DNA of 64,000 bases from CAIWHR01 sp963843595 (GTDB lineage: Bacteria; Pseudomonadota; Gammaproteobacteria; Burkholderiales; Casimicrobiaceae). This document shows positions 15,187 through 23,095 of the stretch, in pieces. Under the pieces are notes generated by a model. That model ran no database searches and was not told where the DNA came from. It saw only the letters and a list, made by a program, of their open reading frames with translations. Location of the stretch: contig CAWJLG010000008.1 of the NCBI GenBank assembly GCA_963843595.1, positions 62,001 through 126,000 on the forward strand, written 5' to 3'. The translations under genes and the position numbers were made by a program. How positions within the stretch are numbered: position 1 is the first letter of the stretch; each line of letters opens with the position of its first letter.

Positions 15187-16542
15187 TCAGATCTTTGACG
15201 CGGCCTTGCCCGCCGCCAACAGCACCGGGTCCCAGACTGGCGAGAACGGTGGGGCGTAGGAGAGGTCCATGCCGCCCACCGCCTCCACGGTCATGTCGTT
15301 CCACAGCGCCGTGGCCAGCACGTCGATGCGTTTGCCCGCGCCCTCCCCGCCAACGATTTGTGCGCCGAGCAACCGACCCGTCCGGCGCTCGGCCACGATC
15401 TTGATCCGCATCGGCTGCGCGCCCGGGTAGTAGTGCGCCCGGCTCGATGCCTCGGTGGTCACGCCGACCGCGTCGAACCCCGCGGCCCCGGCCTCCGCTT
15501 CGGTGAGCCCGGTGCGGCCGATTTCCAGGTCTCGGAATTTGGTGATCGCCGTGCCAAGCACGCCGGCGAAGATTGCGTCACCGCCGGCGATGTTGGTGCC
15601 GGCCGCGCGACCCTGCTTGTTGGCGTGCGTGCCGAGGGCGACCACGACCGACCGCCCGGTGATGCGATGGCGGGACTCGACGCAGTCGCCGGCGGCCCAG
15701 ACGTGCGGCGTACTGGTACGCAGGTGGTCGTCGACGATGATGCCGCCGGCCTCGCCCACGCCGATGCCCGCGGCGCGAGCCAAGTCTACGTTGGGGCGCA
15801 CCCCGAGCCCGATCACCACAATGTCGGTCGCGACGGGACCCGCCGCGGTCTCCACGGCCGTGACGCGCCCGTCGACCGTGGTGAACCCGGTAACCGCGGT
15901 GCCCAGCCGCAGGTCGATGCCCGCGATCCGCATTGCGTCCGCGACACGGGCAGCCATGTCGGCGTCCAGCACGGCCCCCATGGGCGCGTCGAGCCGTTCG
16001 ACCACCGTCACCTCGAGGCCGCGTCCGAGCAGCCCTTCCGCGACTTCGAGTCCGATGTAACCGGCGCCGACCACCACGGCGCGTCGGGCCCCCGCGTCGA
16101 GTCGTCGTTCCACTTCCGCCGCGTCGTCGAGGGTCCGGAGCTGCAGCACCCCTTCCGCGTCGATGCCCGGCCACGGAGGGGCGATGCCCGATGCGCCGGT
16201 GCCCATGAGGAGTTCGTCGTAATGTTCGACCGCTTCCCGACCGGTGTCGAGGTTGCGCACCGTCACGGTCGACGCCATGGTGTCGATGGCGGTAACCTCG
16301 TGGTGGATCCGAACGTCGATGCCGTTGGCCCGGTGTTGTTCCGGGGTCCGGGCGATGAGAAGCTCCGGTGTATCGACGAGCCCCCCGACTAAGTAGGGGA
16401 GGCCGCAGGCGGCATAGGAGGTGCGGGACCCGCGCTCGAAGGCCACGATCTCGAGCTCGCCAGCGGATGTCATCCGCCGCGCCTGCGCTGCCGCGGACAT
16501 CCCCGCGGCGTCACCACCGATGATCACCAGTCGTCGTGCCAT
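15187..16542 (-). CDS. FAD-dependent pyridine nucleotide-disulfide oxidoreductase, CoA-disulfide reductase/NADH oxidase type
   Basis: A 451-residue flavoprotein with N-terminal FAD motif RLVIIGGDAAGMSAAAQARR, the single redox cysteine Cys46 in SYAACGLPYLVGG (the CoADR/Nox/Npx pattern rather than CxxxxC), a second Rossmann motif VVVGAGYIGLEVAEGL for NAD(P)H at about 155-170, the FAD segment VWAAGDCVE and the C-terminal dimerisation domain ending LSYAPPFSPVWDP. Two conserved Tyr/Pro in that tail fit CoADR. GGGAGG precedes the ATG at 16542. The substrate (CoA disulfide, polysulfide, O2 or peroxide) cannot be decided. It is the last of a minus-strand group with cupin, caleosin and SOUL genes. Confidence 0.88.
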   Translation of the reverse strand: MARRLVIIGGDAAGMSAAAQARRMTSAGELEIVAFERGSRTSYAACGLPYLVGGLVDTPELLIARTPEQHRANGIDVRIHHEVTAIDTMASTVTVRNLDTGREAVEHYDELLMGTGASGIAPPWPGIDAEGVLQLRTLDDAAEVERRLDAGARRAVVVGAGYIGLEVAEGLLGRGLEVTVVERLDAPMGAVLDADMAARVADAMRIAGIDLRLGTAVTGFTTVDGRVTAVETAAGPVATDIVVIGLGVRPNVDLARAAGIGVGEAGGIIVDDHLRTSTPHVWAAGDCVESRHRITGRSVVVALGTHANKQGRAAGTNIAGGDAIFAGVLGTAITKFRDLEIGRTGLTEAEAGAAGFDAVGVTTEASSRAHYYPGAQPMRIKIVAERRTGRLLGAQIVGGEGAGKRIDVLATALWNDMTVEAVGGMDLSYAPPFSPVWDPVLLAAGKAASKI

Positions 16543-16815
16543 CTCTGCCTCCCGTCGCCGCGACTATTTCGTCACCGCTCGGGACCTTGGTCCCATGGGA
16601 TAAAGGGCGGATCGCTTCAGGCGGTCGGGCCGGCCCTCCGCACCGCACCAACTGGACCAGCCGATGCGCGCCGTTTGATGTCGCTCGCGATATGGGATCG
16701 GGTTTCTCACGTTCCACTTAGGTTCAGTCGAACACCGAGCCGCCACCTCATTCACAAACGAGCGAACTCGATCATGGCGCCGCTACTGCGATTCACGCGA
16801 CAACACGTCGACTCA

Positions 16816-17208
16816 CTATTCCGTCGTTTTGCCGTCAAAGTGTTCGGTGTCCGCTTCCGCCTCGTCGCGGGTATGGTGGATTACGGCATCCCGATGATTC
16901 GGCGGCGCGTAGAGCGTGTAGAGCTTTAACGGAACATTGCCGGTGTTGATGATGTTGTGATTGGTCCCTGCCGGGACGAGCACCGCGAAGCCCGCACGGA
17001 TCGCCGTACGAACGCCATCGAGAACCGCCTCGCCAGTCCCCTCCTCCACGCGAAAGAACTGGTCGAGCTTGTGAACTTCCGTTCCGATCTCGCCCTTGGG
17101 TTCCAACGCCATGACGACAAGCTGGCAGTTCTTGGCCGTGTAAAGAACCTGACGAAACTCCGTATTCTTGATGGCGATACCCTCGATGTCTTGCACAAAG
17201 CCCTTCAT
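16816..17208 (-). CDS. Small cupin-domain protein
   Basis: A 130-residue single-cupin protein. Cupin motif 1 appears as EIGTEVHKLDQFFRVEEGTG (one His and Glu/Asp residues that may bind metal), motif 2 as FAVLVPAGTNHNIINTGNVP with the usual His. It ends in a charged tail containing HHTRDEAEADTEHFDG. GGGAGAG stands before the ATG at 17208. Enzymatic role unknown. The gene follows the caleosin gene on the same strand after 75 bases. Confidence 0.85.
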   Translation of the reverse strand: MKGFVQDIEGIAIKNTEFRQVLYTAKNCQLVVMALEPKGEIGTEVHKLDQFFRVEEGTGEAVLDGVRTAIRAGFAVLVPAGTNHNIINTGNVPLKLYTLYAPPNHRDAVIHHTRDEAEADTEHFDGKTTE

Positions 17209-17283
17209 GACGACTCTCCCTTCGTTCGTTCGCCGCGCGACTCCCGTTCGACTGCACATTTCGGGAGCCTCGCACTCCTCTCG

Positions 17284-17943
17284 CTATTCCTGTGCGTGTG
17301 CTTTCGCGAGCCGGTAGAAGAGCGTGCCGTCGTAGAAAGACTTCATTCTGGCGACGCTCAAGGCAGGCACCGACCTGCCGCGCTCGACGGCCTTCGTGTC
17401 GGCTGCCAGTGCGAGCAACACCTGCCACTCAACCGTCGATACCAACGATCCAAGGAGCGTCTCACGGTTCGCGTTGATCATTCTGGTGAGTTCGGTCGCG
17501 GTGAACGCCTTGTCGCCATTGCGGTCGACCGTGGAGCACGCGCCGAACACCTTCTCGAAACGCCTGGCGTTGAACCGGCCTCGTTTGTCCAGGATGCCGG
17601 TGTCGCTGTCGTGCTTGCCCTTCTGAATGTTCTCGATGTCAATGCTTAGCCCCAGCAACGAGCCTCGCGTCTGGACGCTCAATGGCGCAACGATGGCGAG
17701 CGCGGCGACCTCTGCCACTCCAAACGGGAGGCCAAGGGCCTTGAGCCCACGCGTGCACTCCGCAACGCCGACAGCGCGGTCGCCATTGTCGTCGAAGAAG
17801 GACGCGTGCCGCTGCAGCGTGGTGTCGCCGGGCCGGCTGCGCGCTTTCAACGTGCGAGGCAACGCGCCGGAGTCCCGACCTTCCAACTTGCGACGGGAAA
17901 GCGACGAATTGGGAGACTTACGGACGGCTGTGGAAACGCTCAT
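17284..17943 (-). CDS. Bacterial caleosin-like protein (calcium-binding, possible haem peroxygenase)
   Basis: The 219-residue protein follows the caleosin plan: TTLQRHASFFDDNGDRAVGV with an EF-hand-like loop (51-62), a hydrophobic middle (about 74-99), then SIDIENIQKGKHDSDTGILD and RGRFNARRFEKVFGACS, a second loop DRNGDKAFTATE (140-151), VEWQVLLALAAD and a C-terminal SFYDGTLFYRLAK. His46 and His111 are at the places of the two haem-ligand histidines of plant peroxygenases. The plant proline knot is not apparent and the hydrophobic region is short. Caleosins are common in plants and fungi and rarer in bacteria. The ATG at 17943 begins the family-like part. Neighbouring genes encode cupin, flavoprotein and SOUL proteins, suggesting lipid or peroxide redox chemistry. 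Confidence 0.8.
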   Translation of the reverse strand: MSVSTAVRKSPNSSLSRRKLEGRDSGALPRTLKARSRPGDTTLQRHASFFDDNGDRAVGVAECTRGLKALGLPFGVAEVAALAIVAPLSVQTRGSLLGLSIDIENIQKGKHDSDTGILDKRGRFNARRFEKVFGACSTVDRNGDKAFTATELTRMINANRETLLGSLVSTVEWQVLLALAADTKAVERGRSVPALSVARMKSFYDGTLFYRLAKAHAQE

Positions 17944-18067
17944 GGTGGTTCGAATCCGAGTAGGGGTGAACGGGGATGGGTAAATGGGGATAGTTCGTCG
18001 ACACCCCCGTATGGCATGGGCCGCGGAAACCGGCTTACGGGTGGCTGCTCGGTCGATAGGGTTGGCG

Positions 18068-18703
18068 TCAGCGCGCAGCGGGCACCTGCACAGGGATATG
18101 GATCTCGTTGCGGCGAAGAAACCACGGCCTGAATGGCGGATCGTAGCGCGCAAAGACGGGCTCGCCGACCGCCGTCAGCCCGCGCTCGCTAATGAACTTC
18201 CGCAGCACGGCGAGTTCTTTGCCATAGCGCGCCTCGCTCCACGTTCCGCGGTAGCGCACGACAGCCATCCGGCGAGGTGGAGCCTCGGCGAGCACCACAC
18301 GGTCGTCTGTGGGCCGTGGCGCGTTCGCCAGTGTGTATGACGGGGGCAGCACGAATGCGATGCGCCATCGTGCGCCGGCCCGCTGCTGTTCCACCGGCGC
18401 CGTCATCGCGATCTTCGCGGATGCTGCCTCCTGCTCGACGGGCGCCGTCATCGTGATCTTCTCCGCAGCACGGTTGTCGCCAGAAATGTAGCGGAACAGT
18501 CGCTGGAAGCCCTCGTTGCCGACGGCGTTGAACGAACCATCGACGAAGGTTTCGGCAACGACATAGCTCTGGTAATCGCGGACCTCGAACGGCTCCTCGC
18601 GCTCGATCACGGTGTGGGCAGGTTCCTCGATGGCCATTGCAGGGGCACTCCAGAGCGCAGCCATTGGCTGCAACATGAGAAGATCGATGCGGCGACGCAG
18701 CAT
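18068..18703 (-). CDS. SOUL-family haem-binding protein, exported
   Basis: A 211-residue protein with signal-like N-terminus (MLRRRIDLLMLQPMAALWSA, cleavage near AMA-I) and a SOUL domain: PFEVRDYQSYVVAETFVDGS, GFQRLFRYISGDN, ITMTAPVEQE repeated as IAMTAPVEQQ, RRMAVVRYRGTWSEARYGK and a C-terminal RYDPPFRPWFLRRNEIHIPV. SOUL proteins bind haem or related tetrapyrroles. A TATAAC box at 18735-18740 on the minus strand would place the transcript start near 18728, favouring this start over a GTG at 18760. A perfect TGTGC-N6-GCACA repeat lies at 18800-18815. The caleosin gene follows after about 125 bases. Confidence 0.85.
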   Translation of the reverse strand: MLRRRIDLLMLQPMAALWSAPAMAIEEPAHTVIEREEPFEVRDYQSYVVAETFVDGSFNAVGNEGFQRLFRYISGDNRAAEKITMTAPVEQEAASAKIAMTAPVEQQRAGARWRIAFVLPPSYTLANAPRPTDDRVVLAEAPPRRMAVVRYRGTWSEARYGKELAVLRKFISERGLTAVGEPVFARYDPPFRPWFLRRNEIHIPVQVPAAR

Positions 18704-18799
18704 GTCGAATGCGCGGCCTACGCGGGCGGCGTTCGTTATAGGAGCAACAACCCTACTCACACGAATAGCGGCACGCTAGCCCGAGATACTGCCGGCGTC

Positions 18800-18815
18800 T
18801 GTGCGACAGAGCACA
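18800..18815. promoter_or_regulatory. Candidate Crp/Fnr-type operator, perfect TGTGC-N6-GCACA
   Basis: TGTGCGACAGAGCACA is a perfect 5-6-5 inverted repeat and extends to six-base arms (CTGTGC/GCACAG). It lies about 97 bases before the SOUL start and about 70-80 bases before its likely transcript start, a place where Crp-family activators can work. Confidence 0.5.
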
Positions 18816-18994
18816 GTGCCTCGCTTCAGCCGTCGCGCGCATCATGGCGACGGTGTCGTTACCGTAGTAGAGCGATTGCCACTTCGCTTGGTGACGCTGC
18901 AATGATTGATTAGTTCAGCGGGTTTTCCTGTCCAACCTGTCGAGGGCACGGGCATCTTTGCCCTACGAGGGCTGAAGGGTCTGGCCTCCGACTG

Positions 18995-19426
18995 TTAGCC
19001 GGGCTTCACGCTCATTTTGTTCTGTACTTCCCTAACGCCGCGCACGCCCTTTGCCACTTCCACGGCCTTGTCGATCTGCGCCTGGCTCGCGACAAACCCG
19101 CTCAGCTGGACCACCGCTTTGTCGGTCTCCACCTTGACGTCTAAGCCTTTCACGTCGGGCGCCTGAAGTAGCGCGGCCTTGACCTTGGCCGTGATGGTCG
19201 CGTCATCGAGTGCTTCGCCGACTTCACGGCCGGTTTCCTCTGCCGGTCCTGGCGACCTCGCCGAACTGGATGGCGTCGTCGCTTGGGACTCAGCGGGAGG
19301 TGCAGTCGGGGTAGCCGCGCTCGGCGGGCTAGGCACGATATTCGGGGGCGGCGCCGTTTGGTTACATCCGGAGACCGAAAACATGAGCGCAAGAACTGCG
19401 CCGGCAGCAGCGGGCTTGAAGATCAT
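18995..19426 (-). CDS. BON-domain lipoprotein
   Basis: A 143-residue lipoprotein: signal ending in a lipobox (LMFSVSGC, Cys21), a low-complexity linker rich in Pro, Ala, Thr and Ser (22-65), and a single BON domain (ITAKVKAALLQAPDVKGLDV ... VVQLSGFVASQAQIDKAVEV ... VREVQNKM). BON proteins of the OsmY/DolP kind bind phospholipid and guard the envelope under stress. AGGGAAGAG precedes the ATG at 19426. Upstream, TATTAA at 19462-19467 is a likely -10, and two candidate Crp/Fnr-type repeats lie at 19520 and 19584. Confidence 0.85.
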   Translation of the reverse strand: MIFKPAAAGAVLALMFSVSGCNQTAPPPNIVPSPPSAATPTAPPAESQATTPSSSARSPGPAEETGREVGEALDDATITAKVKAALLQAPDVKGLDVKVETDKAVVQLSGFVASQAQIDKAVEVAKGVRGVREVQNKMSVKPG

Positions 19427-19519
19427 ATGTCTCTTCCCTTCTTTGCGTGAACAAATGGCAATTAATATGCGACGCACACTCTCACAAAAAAAACGTTACC
19501 CGGAATCGAGGCGAGGGTC

Positions 19520-19535
19520 TGTGCGATTCCGCACG
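19520..19535. promoter_or_regulatory. Candidate Crp/Fnr-type operator (TGTGC-N6-GCACG)
   Basis: TGTGCGATTCCGCACG has one mismatch to the repeat TGTGC-N6-GCACA. It is 94 bases before the BON lipoprotein start and about 70 bases upstream of the transcript start predicted from TATTAA at 19462-19467. Confidence 0.4.
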
Positions 19536-19583
19536 TACGAGCGCGTACCAGCCTGCCTGACCGCAGAGCACGGTCGCGGCAGA

Positions 19584-19599
19584 TGTGCGACGGCGTACA
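19584..19599. promoter_or_regulatory. Candidate Crp/Fnr-type operator (TGTGC-N6-GTACA)
   Basis: TGTGCGACGGCGTACA, one mismatch to the repeat. Its form TGTGCG-N4-CGTACA is the same as at 22990-23005. A perfect 12-base palindrome, ACGAAGCTTCGT, follows at about 19601-19612. Confidence 0.4.
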
Positions 19600-19879
19600 A
19601 ACGAAGCTTCGTCGTGTGGCGGAGATGAGCCTGGTCAAACTTCATGCCGCCGCAGATGCGCCGCCGGCGACGCTGTGCCGATGCCGATGATCCGGGCCAC
19701 GCGATTGCAAGTGTTGTCTTTGTTGGCGTCGTTGTCATAGCTGTCGCCGCCCAGATCGCCGGCAGTCGCGATGGGTCGTTGTCTAGCGAATATCGAGTGG
19801 AATGAACCAGCTGATACCCGGCGGCCCGTGCAGCGTCGAAGCTTCTGCCGCCCCGCCTGGCTATATTGGCGCCCGACCC

Positions 19880-20011
19880 TCAGCCCTTCCCGTCTTCGAA
19901 AGGGATGCTGGCGTCCTTCTCGAAACGCGCTTTGCGTTTGCGACCGAATGCCCACGCAACGATGCCCACGAAAGCGGCAATGAGGATCCAGTGATAGGTT
20001 GTCAATTCCAT
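19880..20011 (-). CDS. CcoQ/FixQ-like single-helix membrane protein
   Basis: A 43-residue frame begins MELTTYHWILIAAFVGIVAW and continues AFGRKRKARFEKDASIPFED to a TGA. One membrane helix followed by a basic patch and the tail FEKDASIPFEDG is the layout of CcoQ/FixQ, the small subunit of cbb3 oxidase (tail usually FxEAAxLPFxDD). The catalytic genes ccoN, ccoO and ccoP are not next to it, so it is an orphan copy, a remnant, or a look-alike with another role. Confidence 0.55.
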   Translation of the reverse strand: MELTTYHWILIAAFVGIVAWAFGRKRKARFEKDASIPFEDGKG

Positions 20012-20175
20012 TTGTACCGTCGCTCCATCGCAGTCGCTTGCAACGTGCTGCAACCCCGACTAGCTCGGCACCGCGACCCGCATCGGCTCCACGCGCGGAG
20101 CGCGAGCATGCCGTAGACGCGCAAATCGCACGGCGCGGAAGCACTGCGAAACGTGCGCGGATCAGGCAGCTAACG

Positions 20176-20484
20176 TCAAAGACCAACCGCGGATCGCGTT
20201 GTACGGTTCGCGCCTAATGATTGCGTTCCTGGCGTCGCGTATCCGCTTGAAGCCTCCGTCCCGGAAAGTTTCCTGCTTCGTGCGGGGCGCAGTTCACCGG
20301 CTTCCTTCCAGTAAATGAAGCTCACGTAGACGGAACAGGAGGAGCAGCGGCTCTTGTCGTTTCGCCGGCAGCACGACACGTCGTTCGTGGACCAGCACGG
20401 CACCCCTGAGCAGAAAGACGGGCAACCAGGATCTTTGTGGCAGTCCTCGTTGATTGCATAGCAGGCTGGTCTGTTGCCTTCCAT
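20176..20484 (-). CDS. Small cysteine-rich protein, two-CW-like
   Basis: From the ATG at 20484 the 102-residue protein opens with a cysteine array: NRPACYAINEDCHKDPGCPS, then FCSGVPCWSTNDVSCCRR and DKSRCSSCSVYVSF, ten cysteines in the first 52 residues. The pattern of C-x6-C-x5-CP, PCW and a C-x2-C near the end resembles the small C/W-rich domains found alone or at the ends of signalling proteins. It probably binds a metal such as zinc or an iron-sulfur cluster. The last 40 residues look unstructured. No signal peptide. The exact family is uncertain. Confidence 0.5.
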   Translation of the reverse strand: MEGNRPACYAINEDCHKDPGCPSFCSGVPCWSTNDVSCCRRNDKSRCSSCSVYVSFIYWKEAGELRPARSRKLSGTEASSGYATPGTQSLGANRTTRSAVGL

Positions 20485-20682
20485 GACTACGAACTCCCCG
20501 AAGCGGCACAGTTTGAACGTAGACTTGAATCGATTTGTCGCAAACAGAAAGCGTTGCCTCAGGTCAAAAATGAGGAACAAATTGTGGCATTCGGCGTGCG
20601 GCCAGCGGAAAAACGCTGGCCGGAATACCCGATTCCTCACGCCGCCCGCAGCAGACACCTGCGAGGGAGACTCGCTTCGATC

Positions 20683-21288
20683 TCAGGGCTTGCCGTATTG
20701 CGCCTTCGCGTTGCTGACGCATGCATCCTTCGCGGGTCCCGCGAGTGCGTCGCACTTCTCGATGGCAACCTTGTATTCCGCCTCGCGCTTATCTGCGCTC
20801 GCGTCCTTGCGGGCTTCAGCCTGCTTCGTCGCCGCCTCCTTATTCGTATCGGCCGCGACACGGTCGACCTTGGCGTCCGCCTTGCCCTTGACCAACTCGG
20901 CTTTTGCTTCCTTGACGCAGACATCCTTGCGGTTGCCGGCCAGGTCGTCGCATCTTTCCATGGCGACGTCGTAGCTCGCCTGAGCGTGCGCAATACGCGC
21001 GTTTTGGCGCGCCTTCGGTGTGTGCTTGTAGCCGGCTTCCGTTTCAGCCTTGGCGACGCTGTACTTACCCTTGGCTTCCGCGACACAGATGTCCTTGGCG
21101 TTTCCGGAGAACGACGCACACCCGTCCTTATCGATCTTGTACTGCGCGTCGGCGTCCTTCAGCGCCTGCGTGTAGTTCGCCTTCGACATCGGCGTCGAAG
21201 GCGTCATGGGCGCGTTCATCTGCGCCGCGGCGGCACCGGCGAAACCCAGCCCGGCGGCGATAAACAATGCAATCATCAGTTTGGACAT
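20683..21288 (-). CDS. Secreted protein with three Cys-pair helical repeats
   Basis: A 201-residue exported protein (MSKLMIALFIAAGLGFAGAA signal, cleavage near AAA-Q). The mature part is Lys/Ala/Glu-rich and helical, with three copies of one module: YKIDKDGCASFSGNAKDICV, YDVAMERCDDLAGNRKDVCV and YKVAIEKCDALAGPAKDACV, each with two cysteines 10 residues apart that could form a helical-hairpin disulfide. Between modules two and three is a longer charged stretch. Similar proteins are found in Betaproteobacteria, sometimes labelled TolA-like because of composition; function unknown. Confidence 0.7.
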   Translation of the reverse strand: MSKLMIALFIAAGLGFAGAAAAQMNAPMTPSTPMSKANYTQALKDADAQYKIDKDGCASFSGNAKDICVAEAKGKYSVAKAETEAGYKHTPKARQNARIAHAQASYDVAMERCDDLAGNRKDVCVKEAKAELVKGKADAKVDRVAADTNKEAATKQAEARKDASADKREAEYKVAIEKCDALAGPAKDACVSNAKAQYGKP

Positions 21289-21348
21289 GTTATTTCCCTA
21301 CGGCTCACGTACGTTATCGCAAGCGCTAGCGAAGACTTGCGTCCCGCC

Positions 21349-21664
21349 TTACTTCAAGCGCATGTCGTTCTTGACTGACTTGACACCCTCGACCTTGCGC
21401 GCCACGGCAACCGCCGTGCTTTCGGCCGCCTGCGAGCTCACGAATCCGCTCAGCTGAACCACGCCCTTGAACGTCTCGACGTTGATTTCGGCGGACTTCA
21501 GCGTCGGTTCATTGAGGATGGCCGCCTTGACCTTGGTGGTGATGACGGTGTCGTCGACGTATTCGCCGGTGCCTTCCTGCTTCGCCGTCGAGGCGCAACC
21601 CAGCGCCATGCGCCACGAACAGAATGCCAACGAGCGTTGCCAATTTGCGAGTGATGTTGGTCAT
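21349..21664 (-). pseudogene. BON-domain lipoprotein, frameshifted inside the signal sequence
   Basis: The ATG at 21664, with AAAGGA upstream, opens MTNITRKLATLVGILFVA, a lipoprotein signal. The lipobox and mature part are in another frame (ALGCASTAKQEGTGEYVDDT, then the BON domain VITTKVKAAILNEPTLKSAE ... GVVQLSGFVSSQAAEST ... VKSVKNDMRLK). One extra C near 21608 explains the shift: without it the junction reads FVAMALGCAST. The corrected protein is 104 residues. As given, the signal and the domain cannot be made in one piece. It is the last of three small minus-strand genes with CsbD and DUF3309. Confidence 0.75.
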
Positions 21665-21708
21665 GCGTTTTCCTTTGAATGAAACACTCCGCCGTCACCG
21701 CGCGGGAA

Positions 21709-21867
21709 TTACAGGCGCCCCATCACGAACAGGACGATCAGGATCAACAGCACGACACCGACGAGTCCACTGGGACCGTACCCCCAGCTGCTGGCGTGCG
21801 GCCAGACAGGCAAGACGCCGATGAGTGCCAGGATCACGACAATCAGCAGAATGGTGCCAAGACTCAT
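21709..21867 (-). CDS. DUF3309 small membrane protein
   Basis: A 52-residue protein, MSLGTILLIVVILALIGVLP then VWPHASSWGYGPSGLVG and VVLLILIVLFVMGRL: two membrane helices joined by a short W/P/G-rich loop. This matches the DUF3309 pattern (MSLGTILLI..., WGYGPSG, C-terminal MGR) almost exactly. GGAGCAAGTC precedes the ATG. Genes of this family often sit with CsbD and BON genes in stress-inducible groups, as here. Function unknown. Confidence 0.85.
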   Translation of the reverse strand: MSLGTILLIVVILALIGVLPVWPHASSWGYGPSGLVGVVLLILIVLFVMGRL

Positions 21868-21910
21868 GACTTGCTCCTTTGTTCTTCTCGCGGCGAGTGA
21901 TCGGCGGAAG

Positions 21911-22102
21911 TCAGGCGCTCTTCTTTGCGTCTTTCGCGGCTTGCTTCACGTCACCAACCTCGGCTTGTGCCTCGCCGCGAATCTTTTCAACCCTGCCCTT
22001 TTCTTCCAGCTTCTTGTTGCCCACGAGCTTGCCCGCGACTTCCTTGACCATGCCTTTCACTTCTTTGACTCGACCTTTGACTTGCCCTTTGTTCATGCTC
22101 AT
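21911..22102 (-). CDS. CsbD-family stress protein
   Basis: A 63-residue hydrophilic protein: MSMNKGQVKGRVKEVKGMVK then EVAGKLVGNKKLEEKGRVEK and IRGEAQAEVGDVKQAAKDA. This is the CsbD-like repeat (KGxxKExxGKxxGxxxLxxxG) at standard length. GAGGAG stands before the ATG at 22102. CsbD proteins are induced by general stress in many bacteria; the molecular role is not known. Next genes on the strand are DUF3309 and BON. Confidence 0.9.
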   Translation of the reverse strand: MSMNKGQVKGRVKEVKGMVKEVAGKLVGNKKLEEKGRVEKIRGEAQAEVGDVKQAAKDAKKSA

Positions 22103-22305
22103 GACTTGCTCCTCAACATGTATGCGCGAAACGAAAGCCACGGCGGGACAACCTTGAGTCTTCTGCACCCGACGGGCCCGACCGTATCGCAGGGCAACAC
22201 CGACCGGACGCTTGATCCGCGGCGCGCCTGTGCAATGGCGCGTCCACTCGGTGGTCCCTGTTCAGTCGTCAGTTCGTTGCCCCATGGGGACCGTCGGATG
22301 TCGGT

Positions 22306-22836
22306 CTACTTCCCGTCGTGATCAGAATCCCCGGGCGTCGCGCGTTCAACGAAGTCGCTTAGGCGCTGCCAGGCGTCACGGGCCGCGTGCTTGGCGTTCT
22401 CCCACGTCAACCTGGACGTGCCTTTGGCGCGGTCCCATTCGCGCATCAGCTCGGGTTCCGCCTGTTCGAACGAGCGGCCTTCGTACCGTCCGTAGGCGTC
22501 GACGCCGTAGCGATAGGCGGGGCCATACTCGTCATAGGTTGACCCCTTGGTGACATAAGGCCGGCTCGAATAGTTCTCACGCCAGTAAGCTTCCTCGGCG
22601 GTAGGGTCGATCGATTTGGCGATCGCTTTGCCCGCCAGGCCGCCGGCCACGGCGCCTGCCACCGCGCCTACCACCGTGCCCACAGGGCCCGCCATCGTTC
22701 CCGCCAGTGCGCCCGCTGCGGCGCCCCCGGCCGCTGCGCCGAGCCCCGTTCCCACGGGATGCGCTCCGAGCGGACCCGAGGCTGGATCCTCTTTCGCAGT
22801 CTTGTTCCGGTCGAGTTCCAGAGTGGTGTTCGTCAT
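22306..22836 (-). CDS. Glycine-zipper domain protein, function unknown
   Basis: A 176-residue protein. After a charged N-terminus (NTTLELDRNKTAKEDPASG) comes a Gly/Ala-rich hydrophobic stretch (VGTGLGAAAGGAAAGALAGT, then GTVVGAVAGAVAGGLAGKAI), typical of glycine-zipper membrane segments. The second half is hydrophilic (EAYWRENYSSRPYVTKGSTY, YRYGVDAYGRYEGRSFEQ, then a helical tail AKHAARDAWQRLSDFVERA). Similar proteins occur in stress-related groups of Betaproteobacteria. The start at 22836 uses GGAGACGACG; an in-frame ATG 12 bases upstream is also possible. Confidence 0.7.
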   Translation of the reverse strand: MTNTTLELDRNKTAKEDPASGPLGAHPVGTGLGAAAGGAAAGALAGTMAGPVGTVVGAVAGAVAGGLAGKAIAKSIDPTAEEAYWRENYSSRPYVTKGSTYDEYGPAYRYGVDAYGRYEGRSFEQAEPELMREWDRAKGTSRLTWENAKHAARDAWQRLSDFVERATPGDSDHDGK

Positions 22837-22989
22837 CGTCGTCTCCAATTGATGTTTCGATTGATCAAGTCATCGCAGACAGTGAAACTCATATGCACTC
22901 GCGGCAAGCGCATCCGGACTACGGCAGCCATTCCCACCGCCATGATCCAACGCGATGAAGACACTATGCGCGACGATCTTCTGTCGGTC

Positions 22990-23005
22990 TGTGCGGTGGC
23001 GTACA
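22990..23005. promoter_or_regulatory. Candidate Crp/Fnr-type operator (TGTGC-N6-GTACA)
   Basis: TGTGCGGTGGCGTACA, one mismatch to TGTGC-N6-GCACA and the same TGTGCG-N4-CGTACA form as at 19584. It lies 154 bases before the glycine-zipper start and 170 before the phasin start. Confidence 0.4.
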
Positions 23006-23095
23006 CGATGGGCGCTACGATTGAATGCGGGCGCCCACGGGCGCAGATAGCGACAAAGGGTCACATGCGACGCGGCGCCGCCGCATCAGGGAGTA

